DNA of 64,000 bases, taken from IMG/VR virus record IMGVR_UViG_3300036760_000327, positions 42,487 through 106,486 of that record; one strand, written 5' to 3'. Under the pieces are notes generated by a model that saw only the letters and a list, made by a program, of their open reading frames with translations, searched no databases and had not been told where the DNA came from. Origin of the DNA: a virus. Position numbers and translations under genes: made by a program. Shown here piece by piece: positions 57,523 through 64,000 of this stretch (its first letter is position 1; each line of letters begins with the position of its first letter).

Positions 57523-59082
57523 TTAATTCACACTTCTTGAAACTTCATACCAGTTCCCATCCGCCTTTTGAATTAAAGTAAGCGTATCTGTGGCTTTCAT
57601 CACAAAATTGGCACTTCCATTAAGAAAAATATTTGTTCCATCTGTGATGGTGATGGCATGTTCGGAAATAATGGTGATAATTTTTCCAACAGTACCTTCG
57701 GTAAAGTTAGTAATTGTTGTTGTTCCACCAGTTAACCATTTTTCTGATCTTAAAACTGATGGAGTTGCACTATTGACAAGAGTAGCAATGGTAAGGGGAA
57801 GGGGTGTGCCACTTTCAGTATCGCCATGAAAAAGGTTATATTGTGGTCTTTCAATTCGAGTATTTGAAGAATATCTATTGCCAATCGAAACTAAATTGGT
57901 GATATAATCGGCATTTAAAATAACTGGATCACCAGCCCTCGAAGCCGTAAGGGTATTAGAAATAAGAATTAAAGAACCGATTCCAGCAGTAGCTGCATTA
58001 TTAATAATTTCTCCACGGGCGGATAAAATATCACAATTTTCAATTCGTAAAAGGGAAACTCCAGCATTTCCGACATCTCCCACCAATCTAATTAATTCTA
58101 ATCCATCATTTGTTCCACCCGTAAGCCCCCAATCTGCAAAATGGAGATTCCGCAAAGCTACAATTCCAGTTCTGCCTATTAAAACAGGGATTGAAGTGGT
58201 CGTTATTGTACCGTTAAAAAGAGAGTTTTCTATCGTTATATTTGTAGATATCGTACTATTATCACATCCTCCAATATAAACTTGATATCCTCCATTTTTC
58301 GGATTCTCCCAGGAACAAGTATCAAAATGAATGTTATTTACCATTGCATTTAAGACAGAATAGAATCCATATTTAACATCATAAAAATTGCAGTTTCTAA
58401 AATCAGCTTTTACGATTCCTCCATCAGCTCCTTTACTATCATCTAATACTTGAAATGCCTTGTCAGAAATTGTTAAAAAGGTACATTCATCGAAAATGAT
58501 ATTTGTGAGCATTTTGGTGTCTGGAAGAGAAAAGGCAATGTCGGTATTGTAAAAAGTCAATCGTTTAAATGTGATATTTAGGCAATCGTGACCAAAAGTA
58601 AACAAGGTTACTCCTGTTCCACCGGAGATCAAACTGGAGCCAAGATTTCTTGTATCATTCATTCCCTCGATGATCAGATCGGTAGTGGATGCTGGAATAG
58701 TTAAACCGGTGACTTTATAATTCCCGTTTGGTATAAGGATAGTTTTATTAGACCCAATGATAGCCTGAATCGCTGCCGTATCATCTGTTACTCCATCACC
58801 TTTAGCACCATAGGCACGGACATCTACCCAAGGAGACTTAGTAATAATATCAACTATTGGTCCAGCCGATGTTCCCAGTGTTTTATTAGTAATAACCTGA
58901 CTATCCGTAGTTCCTACTACTAATCCTGTTATTCCGTGAATTCCTGTTGACGCCGAACGATGGTTATATCCAGATAATAGCTCTGTACCAGCGGATGCTA
59001 ATCCAGTATCAAAATTAGTAAATTCTGTTAATCCGGTAGCTCCCAATGATGGTCGGTATAAAAAATTTGTCCAAGAACTCAT
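57523..59082 (-). CDS. Tailspike with pectate-lyase-type beta-helix
   Basis: WVDVRAYGAKGDGVTDDTAA near residues 87-106 is the start of the Pectate_lyase_3 right-handed beta-helix common to phage tailspikes and depolymerases. The helix continues with repeated short strands (LTNIIFDECTFLTIS, VNNIHFDTCSWENP). The N-terminal 80 residues (SWTNFLYRPSLGATGLTEFTN) form a virion-attachment module. The end (GTNIFLNGSANFVMKATDTL) is a typical cap. It probably degrades or binds a surface polysaccharide. Confidence 0.88.
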   Translation of the reverse strand: MSSWTNFLYRPSLGATGLTEFTNFDTGLASAGTELLSGYNHRSASTGIHGITGLVVGTTDSQVITNKTLGTSAGPIVDIITKSPWVDVRAYGAKGDGVTDDTAAIQAIIGSNKTILIPNGNYKVTGLTIPASTTDLIIEGMNDTRNLGSSLISGGTGVTLFTFGHDCLNITFKRLTFYNTDIAFSLPDTKMLTNIIFDECTFLTISDKAFQVLDDSKGADGGIVKADFRNCNFYDVKYGFYSVLNAMVNNIHFDTCSWENPKNGGYQVYIGGCDNSTISTNITIENSLFNGTITTTSIPVLIGRTGIVALRNLHFADWGLTGGTNDGLELIRLVGDVGNAGVSLLRIENCDILSARGEIINNAATAGIGSLILISNTLTASRAGDPVILNADYITNLVSIGNRYSSNTRIERPQYNLFHGDTESGTPLPLTIATLVNSATPSVLRSEKWLTGGTTTITNFTEGTVGKIITIISEHAITITDGTNIFLNGSANFVMKATDTLTLIQKADGNWYEVSRSVN

Positions 59083-59249
59083 TATGTTTTACTCCACAAA
59101 GGAATATTTTTATCTATATTTTCCCAACCACCCAATGTACCTACAAAAAACGGGGATGTAAACCATTTAGTAATAAAATAATCATAGTATACATTTCCAT
59201 ATATCAAAGACCAATATAGATTATTTTTATCTATTTTAATCCAGTTCAT
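59082..59249 (-). CDS. 55-residue aromatic protein
   Basis: MNWIKIDKNNLYWSLIYGN and FVGTLGGWENIDKNIPLW give a Trp/Tyr-rich product. ATGA coupling to the upstream gene and TAATG to the tailspike gene support it as real. It has no known relatives that I can name. It might act on the tailspike. Confidence 0.6.
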   Translation of the reverse strand: MNWIKIDKNNLYWSLIYGNVYYDYFITKWFTSPFFVGTLGGWENIDKNIPLWSKT

Positions 59250-59518
59250 AAAAAATTACTCAATTTATCTTTAGGGTTAATTTCTGATTTCTCTACTTTT
59301 TTAGAAGGCGCAAATTTAAGCAAGGACGTTATAGTTCCTGGAATAGGTAATTTAAATTCTTCTTGCTTCCTCACGGGAACTCGAGCACCAGGATCTCTGT
59401 ACTCATCCTTTAAAGTATTAGGATCAATTTTAAATCGAGTGATTTTAGAATAAGATTTTTTGATATGAATCTTATTGCTTTTATTACTCTTTTCCGCTTT
59501 TATGGTGAATCTCCCCAA
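59246..59518 (-). CDS. Basic small protein (90 aa)
   Basis: Very Lys/Ser-rich start (GRFTIKAEKSNKSNKIHIKK), middle RVPVRKQEEFKLPIPG and end KDKLSNFL. The start is a TTG with only a weak site; the region upstream of it has no ATG in frame. Could be a nucleic-acid binder. The stretch 59519-59650 between it and the next gene holds nothing I recognise. Confidence 0.45.
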   Translation of the reverse strand: MGRFTIKAEKSNKSNKIHIKKSYSKITRFKIDPNTLKDEYRDPGARVPVRKQEEFKLPIPGTITSLLKFAPSKKVEKSEINPKDKLSNFL

Positions 59519-59650
59519 TAAAATAAAAAAATGCTATAATTATTCCTTAATTCTGAATAAATAAATTTTGGCTGTCTTGAGAAATTTAATTTGGTGAGAT
59601 TTCTTGATATACAGCTTGACAGAAAATCTTAAATCTTGTGGTTGTTACTT

Positions 59651-59833
59651 TTATAAAAGTTCGTCAATTTTAGCTTTTAACTCAGCTAATTTATCTTTAC
59701 CTATCGCTGAAAGCTCGTCTCGTTTTGCTTTCAATATATCATCAATATTAAAATATTTTGGATTATTTCTCATCACAAAAAACATTACTACTGCTCCGAT
59801 AATTAATCCAGCAATACCAGTAATGACTGCCAT
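59651..59833 (-). CDS. Small membrane-anchored protein (60 aa)
   Basis: An N-terminal span (VITGIAGLIIGAVVMFFVM) is followed by a charged helix (DDILKAKRDELSAIGKDKLAELKAK). This is the layout of a short membrane-anchored coiled coil. Preceded by a strong GGAGGATAAA. It could be a spanin-like or superinfection-exclusion protein; neither is shown by the sequence. Confidence 0.6.
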   Translation of the reverse strand: MAVITGIAGLIIGAVVMFFVMRNNPKYFNIDDILKAKRDELSAIGKDKLAELKAKIDELL

Positions 59834-59845
59834 TTTATCCTCCTT

Positions 59846-60016
59846 CTATATCTTTATCTTTATTTTAGGAAATATTGATTTGAATTTTCGTTGCACAGGC
59901 GGCTTCAATGCAATTGAAAGTTTCTCAGCCTTTGGTTCCTTTAGCGGCATCTTTGGCAATTTTATCTTTACCTCTTGAAGCCAAGAAATATCTTTATTTT
60001 TATCTTTAAAAGCCAT
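59846..60016 (-). CDS. 56-residue basic protein
   Basis: MAFKDKNKDISWLQEVKIKL and KSIFPKIKIKI show alternation of Lys and hydrophobic residues. It starts in the stop of the preceding gene (TAATG) and ends in TAG just before the GGAGG of the membrane-protein gene. It has codon use like its neighbours. Function unknown. Confidence 0.5.
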   Translation of the reverse strand: MAFKDKNKDISWLQEVKIKLPKMPLKEPKAEKLSIALKPPVQRKFKSIFPKIKIKI

Positions 60017-60228
60017 TATTTTTTCCTCTTTTTATATCCGGCTTCCGCAGCGTTCCAATATGCTTCTCCAGCAACTTTTTTTGCCCTTGCTTTACTTAAT
60101 CCACCAGCCTCTGCTTTCTGCATAATATCTTCAAATGTAGATGGCTTCATAATAACCCCTGGTTTTTGCCGGCTCCGCCAGGCCAACATATCCTTACCTT
60201 GCCTAGGTTTCGGTTTTCCTCGTGCCAT
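60016..60228 (-). CDS. Small conserved phage protein (70 aa)
   Basis: MARGKPKPRQGKDMLAW and a C-terminal KAEAGGLSKARAKKVAGEAYW motif (a short helical module with GLSKxRAxKVAxxA) known in small phage proteins. It is strongly basic at both ends. Preceded by AGGAGGATAAA. May bind nucleic acid; unproven. Confidence 0.6.
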   Translation of the reverse strand: MARGKPKPRQGKDMLAWRSRQKPGVIMKPSTFEDIMQKAEAGGLSKARAKKVAGEAYWNAAEAGYKKRKK

Positions 60229-60244
60229 TTTATCCTCCTAAATT

Positions 60245-60433
60245 TTAAATCCTGGGATTTACTACTTTGCTTTTTCTTTTTGCTTGAACAAATTTTATTT
60301 TTATTCCATTATTTCGTCCCTGATACTTAGTGCTATCGCTTCCCGCAATATCGGGTCGCATCAGTATCGTTTTTGTGTTCTCGGGTCCAGACGTGCTTAA
60401 ACCGCTAAACCCCCTACCATGTATATGTGCCAT
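60245..60433 (-). CDS. Small basic protein (62 aa)
   Basis: MAHIHGRGFSGLSTSGPENTK, a Gly/Ser-rich start, with a basic end KFVQAKRKSKVVNPRI. Its ATG lies only two bases from the serine-protease stop. No family recognised. Confidence 0.45.
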   Translation of the reverse strand: MAHIHGRGFSGLSTSGPENTKTILMRPDIAGSDSTKYQGRNNGIKIKFVQAKRKSKVVNPRI

Positions 60434-60434
60434 A

Positions 60435-61310
60435 TCAATCAGTATCCAGCCAGCGTTTTATTTCATCTATTCGAGTGAAATAATAATGTACTTCCTTGTC
60501 TTTCAAAAAAATAGCCCTTGCAATACCAACAATCACTGGTGTACCATTCTGATAAACAAACACTGGCGATCCAGAATCTCCAGGAATTAATGGTACATCA
60601 ATAGTAACATCGTACACATTAAACCAGGGCAAGACTTGCGGCATTGAACATGTAGCATAAATGTTTTCTATCTTTCCAGATCTAAGTTCATATAACCATG
60701 TTTTTTGCCCTTCTTCATCTCTTTGAGACACGAGTACAGAAACTGCATCACCTATTTTTAAAACCAAATTTGGATCAGATGTACTAAAGGTATAACTAGT
60801 ATTATATTCTAGTGCAGCCAATCTTTTGGACGGAGCATTTAGTTCCAATATGGCCATATCGTTAGCCAGATCAGTCCATACTATTTCAGCCGTAAGATAA
60901 GGAGAATAAGTATCACCAATAAATATTATTCTTTGTATAATTTTAAATGATCTTGTAATAAAATAAGAAGCAGGATTTTCGGATGGTACAGAAACTGTAG
61001 CGGGTTCTATAACATGAGCAGCCGTTATAATATATAATTTACCCTTTTGGCTTTTTACCACAAATCCAGTACCTTGCATATCGAATATACCTTGTTGCCA
61101 AATTAAATCAATTTTATTCGTTTTTGAATTGTAAACTGGAACTGATCCCATGGCAGAACCGAATGTATAAATATTTACCACGGATCGAGATAAATAATAT
61201 GATCTGTCTTCTTCAAATTCTTTAAATTTACCATGTGTAGAATCAAAAGCAACAACAGTTGCTGTCAATAAAAACAAGGCAACAACGACAGCAAAAATTT
61301 TTTTAAACAT
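60435..61310 (-). CDS. Exported trypsin-like serine protease
   Basis: The start at ATG 61310 gives a clear Sec signal (MFKKIFAVVVALFLLTATVV). The catalytic triad is His in YIITAAHVIEP, Asp in DLANDMAIL and Ser in IPGDSGSPVF; the fold is of trypsin/DegP type without a PDZ domain. It ends EIKRWLDTD. A secreted protease is unusual among phage early-type genes; it may act on host envelope proteins or processing of virion proteins in the periplasm. An upstream ATG in frame belongs to the tail of the 44-aa gene. Confidence 0.85.
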   Translation of the reverse strand: MFKKIFAVVVALFLLTATVVAFDSTHGKFKEFEEDRSYYLSRSVVNIYTFGSAMGSVPVYNSKTNKIDLIWQQGIFDMQGTGFVVKSQKGKLYIITAAHVIEPATVSVPSENPASYFITRSFKIIQRIIFIGDTYSPYLTAEIVWTDLANDMAILELNAPSKRLAALEYNTSYTFSTSDPNLVLKIGDAVSVLVSQRDEEGQKTWLYELRSGKIENIYATCSMPQVLPWFNVYDVTIDVPLIPGDSGSPVFVYQNGTPVIVGIARAIFLKDKEVHYYFTRIDEIKRWLDTD

Positions 61311-61437
61311 TTTTCTTATTGGTCCTCTTGGATTTTTTCTTTCGCTTTTTGCTAACAATTTTCCATGCCATATCTGAAATTTTTAAATTTGGTAAAATAT
61401 TTTGAGTTCCGGTTGCTCCGGTTACCATATTGGCCAT
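61303..61437 (-). CDS. 44-residue MCP N-arm mimic with Lys/Arg-rich tail
   Basis: ATG 61437 follows AGGAGTT. The first 24 residues (MANMVTGATGTQNILPNLK, then ISDMA) match MCP exon 1 (MAATMVTGGTGSQNILSNL, then RVVDMA) at most positions; after it comes WKIVSKKRKKKSKRTNKK instead of capsid sequence. The DNA has diverged while the peptide is kept. The last codons overlap the protease start. It may be incorporated into the capsid or compete with MCP. Confidence 0.75.
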   Translation of the reverse strand: MANMVTGATGTQNILPNLKISDMAWKIVSKKRKKKSKRTNKKNV

Positions 61438-61502
61438 ATTAACTCCTAATTTGCCCCTTGCCCACCCTCGCCCTTTATTTATCTAATTTATGGGCTACAC
61501 TC

Positions 61503-61649
61503 TTATTTATGTTTTTTATTTTTAATACTCTTGAACATTTTTAACTGGCCTATTCTTTTATCCGCAGCAGCCGCAGAAGGATATACTTTTGGGAGTAATT
61601 TTCCCGACTCTAAGCGAATTTTATAACCGTCTTTAACCTTTACTTTCAT
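61503..61649 (-). CDS. Nested 48-residue protein (internal start)
   Basis: Inside the HTH gene, in frame, AAGAAGGAGCATATT precedes ATG 61649, giving MKVKVKDGYKIRLESGKLLP and ending MFKSIKNKKHK. Small phage proteins of this type (KVKxGYKxxxxSGKxxPKxYxSxxxAxxR) occur as independent genes. Both a long and a short product may be made. Confidence 0.5.
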   Translation of the reverse strand: MKVKVKDGYKIRLESGKLLPKVYPSAAAADKRIGQLKMFKSIKNKKHK

Positions 61650-61976
61650 AATATGCTCCTTCTTTATCTTTAGTTGATTTCGTCTGTCTTCATAAATAAC
61701 ATTTCTAAGGGTTTTCTTAGTAATTCCAAGTAGTTGTGATATTTCTTCTCTAGTAAGTCCTTTCGCAATTAGCGTCCCTATCTGTTCTTTTCTAGGCAAT
61801 TTATATAATTTATATAAATATCTACGTATCAATTTATCATCTAAATCAACATTACCAAAAGTAGGTGTTCCTATTGCAATTTCTTTAAGACCAACCCAAT
61901 CTTGATCAGCAAATACTTCGGCCTCAGGACATAATGAAGTACAAAGATTTCGTTTACTGCATTCTTGACAAAGCAA
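61503..61976 (-). CDS. HTH DNA-binding protein with N-terminal Cys cluster
   Basis: The N-terminus LCQECSKRNLCTSLCPEAE could bind a metal. Residues 62-95 (RKEQIGTLIAKGLTREEISQ, LLGITKKTLRNVI) form an HTH like that of sigma-70 region 4 or LuxR-type regulators. The last 48 residues resemble a separate small protein. TTG start with AGAGG upstream. Located before the protease and after the structured RNA. A regulator of phage late transcription is plausible. Confidence 0.65.
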   Translation of the reverse strand: MLCQECSKRNLCTSLCPEAEVFADQDWVGLKEIAIGTPTFGNVDLDDKLIRRYLYKLYKLPRKEQIGTLIAKGLTREEISQLLGITKKTLRNVIYEDRRNQLKIKKEHIMKVKVKDGYKIRLESGKLLPKVYPSAAAADKRIGQLKMFKSIKNKKHK

Positions 61977-62000
61977 CTTTAATATTCCTCTTATATAAAC

Positions 62001-62212
62001 TGTGCTATGGAAGGATTGCCACGTTTTTCAACGTTAGGACCGTCGTCCCACCTTCAATTCCCCTTTCGTCTCGGCTGTAATAATCGAAATAGTTTGCTGA
62101 AGAAAGGGGAAAACCAGAACCTTCGTTTCCCAGGCCAAACTCGGATGTCTCCCCTAAATGCCTGGGCTGTGCGTTATCCGCCGACAAGCAGATTCTTCCG
62201 CCACATAGCACA
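62001..62212 (-). ncRNA. Structured RNA element, unknown class
   Basis: Strong perfect stems are present: TGTGCTATG (62001-62009) with CATAGCACA (62204-62212) closes the element; TTCCCCTTTC (62058-62067) with GAAAGGGGAA (62102-62111); CCCAGGC (62129-62135) with GCCTGGG (62160-62166); and short hairpins at 62021-62034 and 62037-62048. GC content is well above the surroundings and no good reading frame exists. It starts directly after the stop of the upstream gene. Strand is taken from the operon. It is not a known riboswitch, RNase P, tmRNA or group I intron as far as I can judge. Confidence 0.65.
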
Positions 62213-62398
62213 TTACTCCTCAATGATTATTGCACTCACTGGACATAATTCATAATATTCACAATCATCTATTTTAATCTTTAAATATTTACACCATCCA
62301 AGAACATCATCAAATAATATACAATTTAAACAATGCTTGTCCGGTTTAATAGTGGTTCTATTTACAAATTTATAAGTACCCAAAGAATTAATTTTCAT
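62213..62398 (-). CDS. Small Cys-rich protein (61 aa)
   Basis: KHCLNCILFDDVLGWCKYLKIKIDDCEYYELC has five cysteines in CxxC...C...C...C order, suggestive of a metal-binding or disulfide fold. It shares a TAATG with the peptidase-like gene and ends directly before the structured RNA. Small proteins like this occur in archaeal and bacterial viruses; function unknown. Confidence 0.55.
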   Translation of the reverse strand: MKINSLGTYKFVNRTTIKPDKHCLNCILFDDVLGWCKYLKIKIDDCEYYELCPVSAIIIEE

Positions 62399-63165
62399 TA
62401 TACACTTCTTTTTATTAAATCTAAAAATTTATTTATTATGGCCACATTACAATCAATACGTTTCTCTAACTTAGCCTTCCCTGGGGTTTCAGTAACAGCC
62501 ACACGATTTACTCCTTTATGAAAGAGATAATCCTCAAAACTTCCGTCACAATATTTATATACAAGTCCATTTACAGCAAAAGGAGGAGTCTTTAAACCAG
62601 AATCTGCTGCTGATGCGCCATTTAACGGTTTTTCCCACCACAGAGCTAGTTCTTCCAAAAGTCCACAGGTAAATTGACCTGGATCAGAGGTAGGTTCAAA
62701 TATATAAAGATAGTATTCTTTACGCAGTTCTATGTCCTCATGTAAGGATAAAAAACCATCCATGGATAATGAGTGCAATCTATTAATATGTTTAAGTAAA
62801 ATCTTTCCTTCTTCTGATGGTTCTTCCTGATCATGACAAAATCCACAATTAGATTTTTGATTCCATGTGTTATATCGCACATACTTATTAAAAGCGGTAG
62901 GATTAACCACAGGTATAATTGAAATATCCATACCAGGATAACCTGTAAATGATTCTAACCATTTTAAAATTGCCCAGGGACCGGCTTTCTCTTCTCCATG
63001 AAAACCAGCAACCACCAGAACTCTTTTCTTTTTAGAGGTTTCTTTTATCTGGGTTCTAATCAGCCATATTGGCCATGGACCAACTTCCCCTAAGGGGAGC
63101 ATAGAAAAGCTTTTTTCAGCGCATATACTAATCAATTTTTTAGTGTACTTGGGTAATATAGTCAT
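62398..63165 (-). CDS. M14/aspartoacylase-like zinc hydrolase
   Basis: VVAGFHGEEKAGPWAIL holds an HxxE metal site; DGFLSLHEDIE supplies the later His; VAVTETPGKA carries the catalytic Glu region. The order matches zinc carboxypeptidase M14 and succinylglutamate desuccinylase/aspartoacylase folds. The ATG at 63165 overlaps the previous stop (ATGA). Possible targets: peptidoglycan peptides or amide metabolites. No signal peptide. Confidence 0.75.
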   Translation of the reverse strand: MTILPKYTKKLISICAEKSFSMLPLGEVGPWPIWLIRTQIKETSKKKRVLVVAGFHGEEKAGPWAILKWLESFTGYPGMDISIIPVVNPTAFNKYVRYNTWNQKSNCGFCHDQEEPSEEGKILLKHINRLHSLSMDGFLSLHEDIELRKEYYLYIFEPTSDPGQFTCGLLEELALWWEKPLNGASAADSGLKTPPFAVNGLVYKYCDGSFEDYLFHKGVNRVAVTETPGKAKLEKRIDCNVAIINKFLDLIKRSV

Positions 63166-63425
63166 TTTAATTTCTTTATCTTCTGGATACAACCTCGAGG
63201 CACTGTAAAAGCCTCGGTAAACATACCTCCATTATCCACAGCATAACTCTGACAAATGGTTATTCCATCTTTACATTCATTTACATAATATCCGATTGCT
63301 TTATGATAAAGCGCGTTATAATGATTTTTCCAATTAAATTCTTCAGGTGTTTTCCAACCACTTGTATTGCTTACACTATCCATCCAGTCAATTTCTAGTT
63401 TGTCCCACAGTTTAAATTTTCTCAT
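63162..63425 (-). CDS. Hypothetical protein (87 aa)
   Basis: RKFKLWDKLEIDWMDSVSNT, then NWKNHYNALYHKAIGYYVNE and a strand-rich end. The pattern DWxDS...GW...F looks like a small phage protein family related to WYL or DUF folds, but I cannot assign it. Overlaps the first small gene by 14 bases and the peptidase by four. Confidence 0.55.
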   Translation of the reverse strand: MRKFKLWDKLEIDWMDSVSNTSGWKTPEEFNWKNHYNALYHKAIGYYVNECKDGITICQSYAVDNGGMFTEAFTVPRGCIQKIKKLK

Positions 63426-63573
63426 TATATAACCTCTTGGTTTTCTGGTAAATAGACCTTAAGGATGTTTCTACATTAATTATTTGACCATTTTTTAATG
63501 TTTCGTAATCTCGTATAGGATAAGTATTACCATACACCGTTTTTCTTAATAATTTAGCTTTTTTATCATTCAT
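63412..63573 (-). CDS. First gene of the leftward operon, 53-residue basic protein
   Basis: MNDKKAKLLRKTVYGNTYPI followed by NVETSLRSIYQKTKRLYNEK. Starts 21 bases downstream of the -10 of promoter P-L1 with GAAGGG as ribosome site, so it is translated from a very short leader. Lys/Arg-rich, possibly nucleic-acid binding. Confidence 0.6.
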   Translation of the reverse strand: MNDKKAKLLRKTVYGNTYPIRDYETLKNGQIINVETSLRSIYQKTKRLYNEKI

Positions 63574-63593
63574 AATATACCCTTCTATATATA

Positions 63594-63623
63594 TTAATAG
63601 TAAAATTTCAATATTTGTGACAA
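63594..63623 (-). promoter_or_regulatory. Leftward sigma70-like promoter P-L1
   Basis: Minus strand TTGTCA (63618-63623) and TATTAA (63594-63599) with an 18-base spacer, the same as P-L2 at 13276-13305 including the flanking TATATATAG and AAATATTTTG. It precedes the 53-residue gene and probably drives most of the leftward operon. Confidence 0.72.
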
Positions 63624-63637
63624 AATATTTTTAATTA

Positions 63638-63724
63638 TGACACATGTCACCCTTTTTATAAAATATGACATGCATCCCCTACCATTAATAATAAGTAATT
63701 AAATAAAAATCATGACAAATGTCA
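63638..63724. promoter_or_regulatory. Cluster of TGACA-NN-TGTCA dyads (operator-like)
   Basis: Perfect dyad TGACACATGTCA (63638-63649), a close half match ATGACATGCAT (63665-63675) and TGACAAATGTCA (63713-63724) lie just upstream of P-L1. The -35 itself reads TGACAA on the plus strand. Spacings of about 27 and 48 bases suggest cooperative binding of a dimeric repressor or activator. Confidence 0.6.
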
Positions 63725-63925
63725 CCTTTTCCATGAAAACTATATAAATATACAATATAAAGGGGGTTTGAAAGATATTTTTATACATATCGGCAGTAAC
63801 ATCTTTTCGTGGGTTGGCAGGGTGGCTATTTGGTGGTATAGTCGTCTCATTCCCCTCTTCTTTTTAGATAGTTTTCACTTTCACAATGTCGATTAACCTA
63901 TCGAAATCATTCATGATTTTTCTAT

Positions 63926-63954
63926 TTGACTTTTCGTTTGTGAAAAGTTAGAAT
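63926..63954 (+). promoter_or_regulatory. Rightward sigma70-like promoter
   Basis: TTGACT (63926-63931), 17-base spacer, TAGAAT (63949-63954). It points away from the leftward operon toward the right edge, where the rightward early genes probably start. The stretch 63725-63925 has no reading frame of note. Confidence 0.6.
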
Positions 63955-64000
63955 TGTCTCAAATTTGGAAGAAAAGTTTGAGAATTTGAGAAGAAAGAAG

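Noticed and set aside
59604-59978. 124-codon plus-strand frame
   Set aside because: Opposite two small genes that have good ribosome sites; antisense shadow rich in Phe, Ile and Ser.
62028-62045. ACGGTCCTAA, as in 23S rRNA
   Set aside because: Ten-base chance match on the minus strand; flanking bases do not continue as 23S rRNA.
62005-62255. Reading frames on both strands over the structured RNA
   Set aside because: No ribosome site, and the perfect stems explain the sequence better than coding.
1-64000. tRNA genes, CRISPR arrays, insertion sequences, integrase and att sites
   Set aside because: None recognised on reading both strands; a tRNA scan was not possible, so this is not proof of absence.

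Overview
The window is a large piece of an AT-rich tailed-phage (Caudoviricetes) genome. Terminase large and small subunits, portal, scaffold-like protein, major capsid protein (MCP), tail adaptor, a nozzle-like protein, very large internal proteins, a pectate-lyase-fold tailspike, several fibre-like proteins, a T4-type lysozyme and holin-like proteins are all present. No tail-tube, sheath or tape-measure gene was recognised, so a short-tailed (podovirus-like) virion is most likely. Strong AGGAGG-type ribosome binding sites indicate a bacterial host, which cannot be named from the sequence. No tRNA, rRNA, integrase or CRISPR array was found by eye.

Layout: two rightward genes at the left edge (the C-terminus of a Rad50/SbcC-like ATPase and a small protein) end an operon that lies mostly outside the window. 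From 492 to 63573 every gene is read leftward with tiny gaps or ATGA/TAATG overlaps. In transcription order: small proteins, an M14-like peptidase, a structured RNA, an HTH protein, an MCP N-arm mimic, an exported serine protease and a tailspike (63.6-57.5 kb); terminase small subunit, a broken endonuclease VII, small structural genes, a SpeD-like protein, an ATP-grasp protein and terminase large subunit (57.4-51 kb); transglycosylase, portal, scaffold and MCP (51-41 kb); adaptor and internal protein, then a five-gene radical-SAM cassette (37.7-33.4 kb); three C1q-like fibres, nozzle, fibre and three internal proteins (33.4-18.7 kb); small structural proteins (18.7-13.4 kb); then a second promoter and a glycan/methylation cluster ending in the lysis genes (13.2-0.5 kb). 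The 63.57-64.0 kb stretch is a divergent control region with a leftward promoter, dyad operators and a rightward promoter.

The best-resolved result is the MCP gene. It is split into six exons (25, 11, 24, 127 1/3, 187 2/3 and 24 codons) by five group I introns. Splice sites were placed from P1 pairings with a U.G at the 5' site, a terminal G at the 3' site, P10 pairings and restoration of one 399-residue capsid reading frame. Three introns carry LAGLIDADG homing endonucleases and two are minimal (220 and 171 nt). Three more LAGLIDADG genes are free-standing.

Other notable points are a 44-residue gene that copies the MCP N-terminus and replaces the rest with a lysine-rich tail; a pair of radical SAM/SPASM enzymes with a PanC-like HxGH protein beside a fibre containing 23 cysteines in eight repeats; a roughly 212-nt structured RNA with four perfect stems; and two nearly identical promoters about 50 kb apart that probably drive the two halves of the leftward transcription unit.
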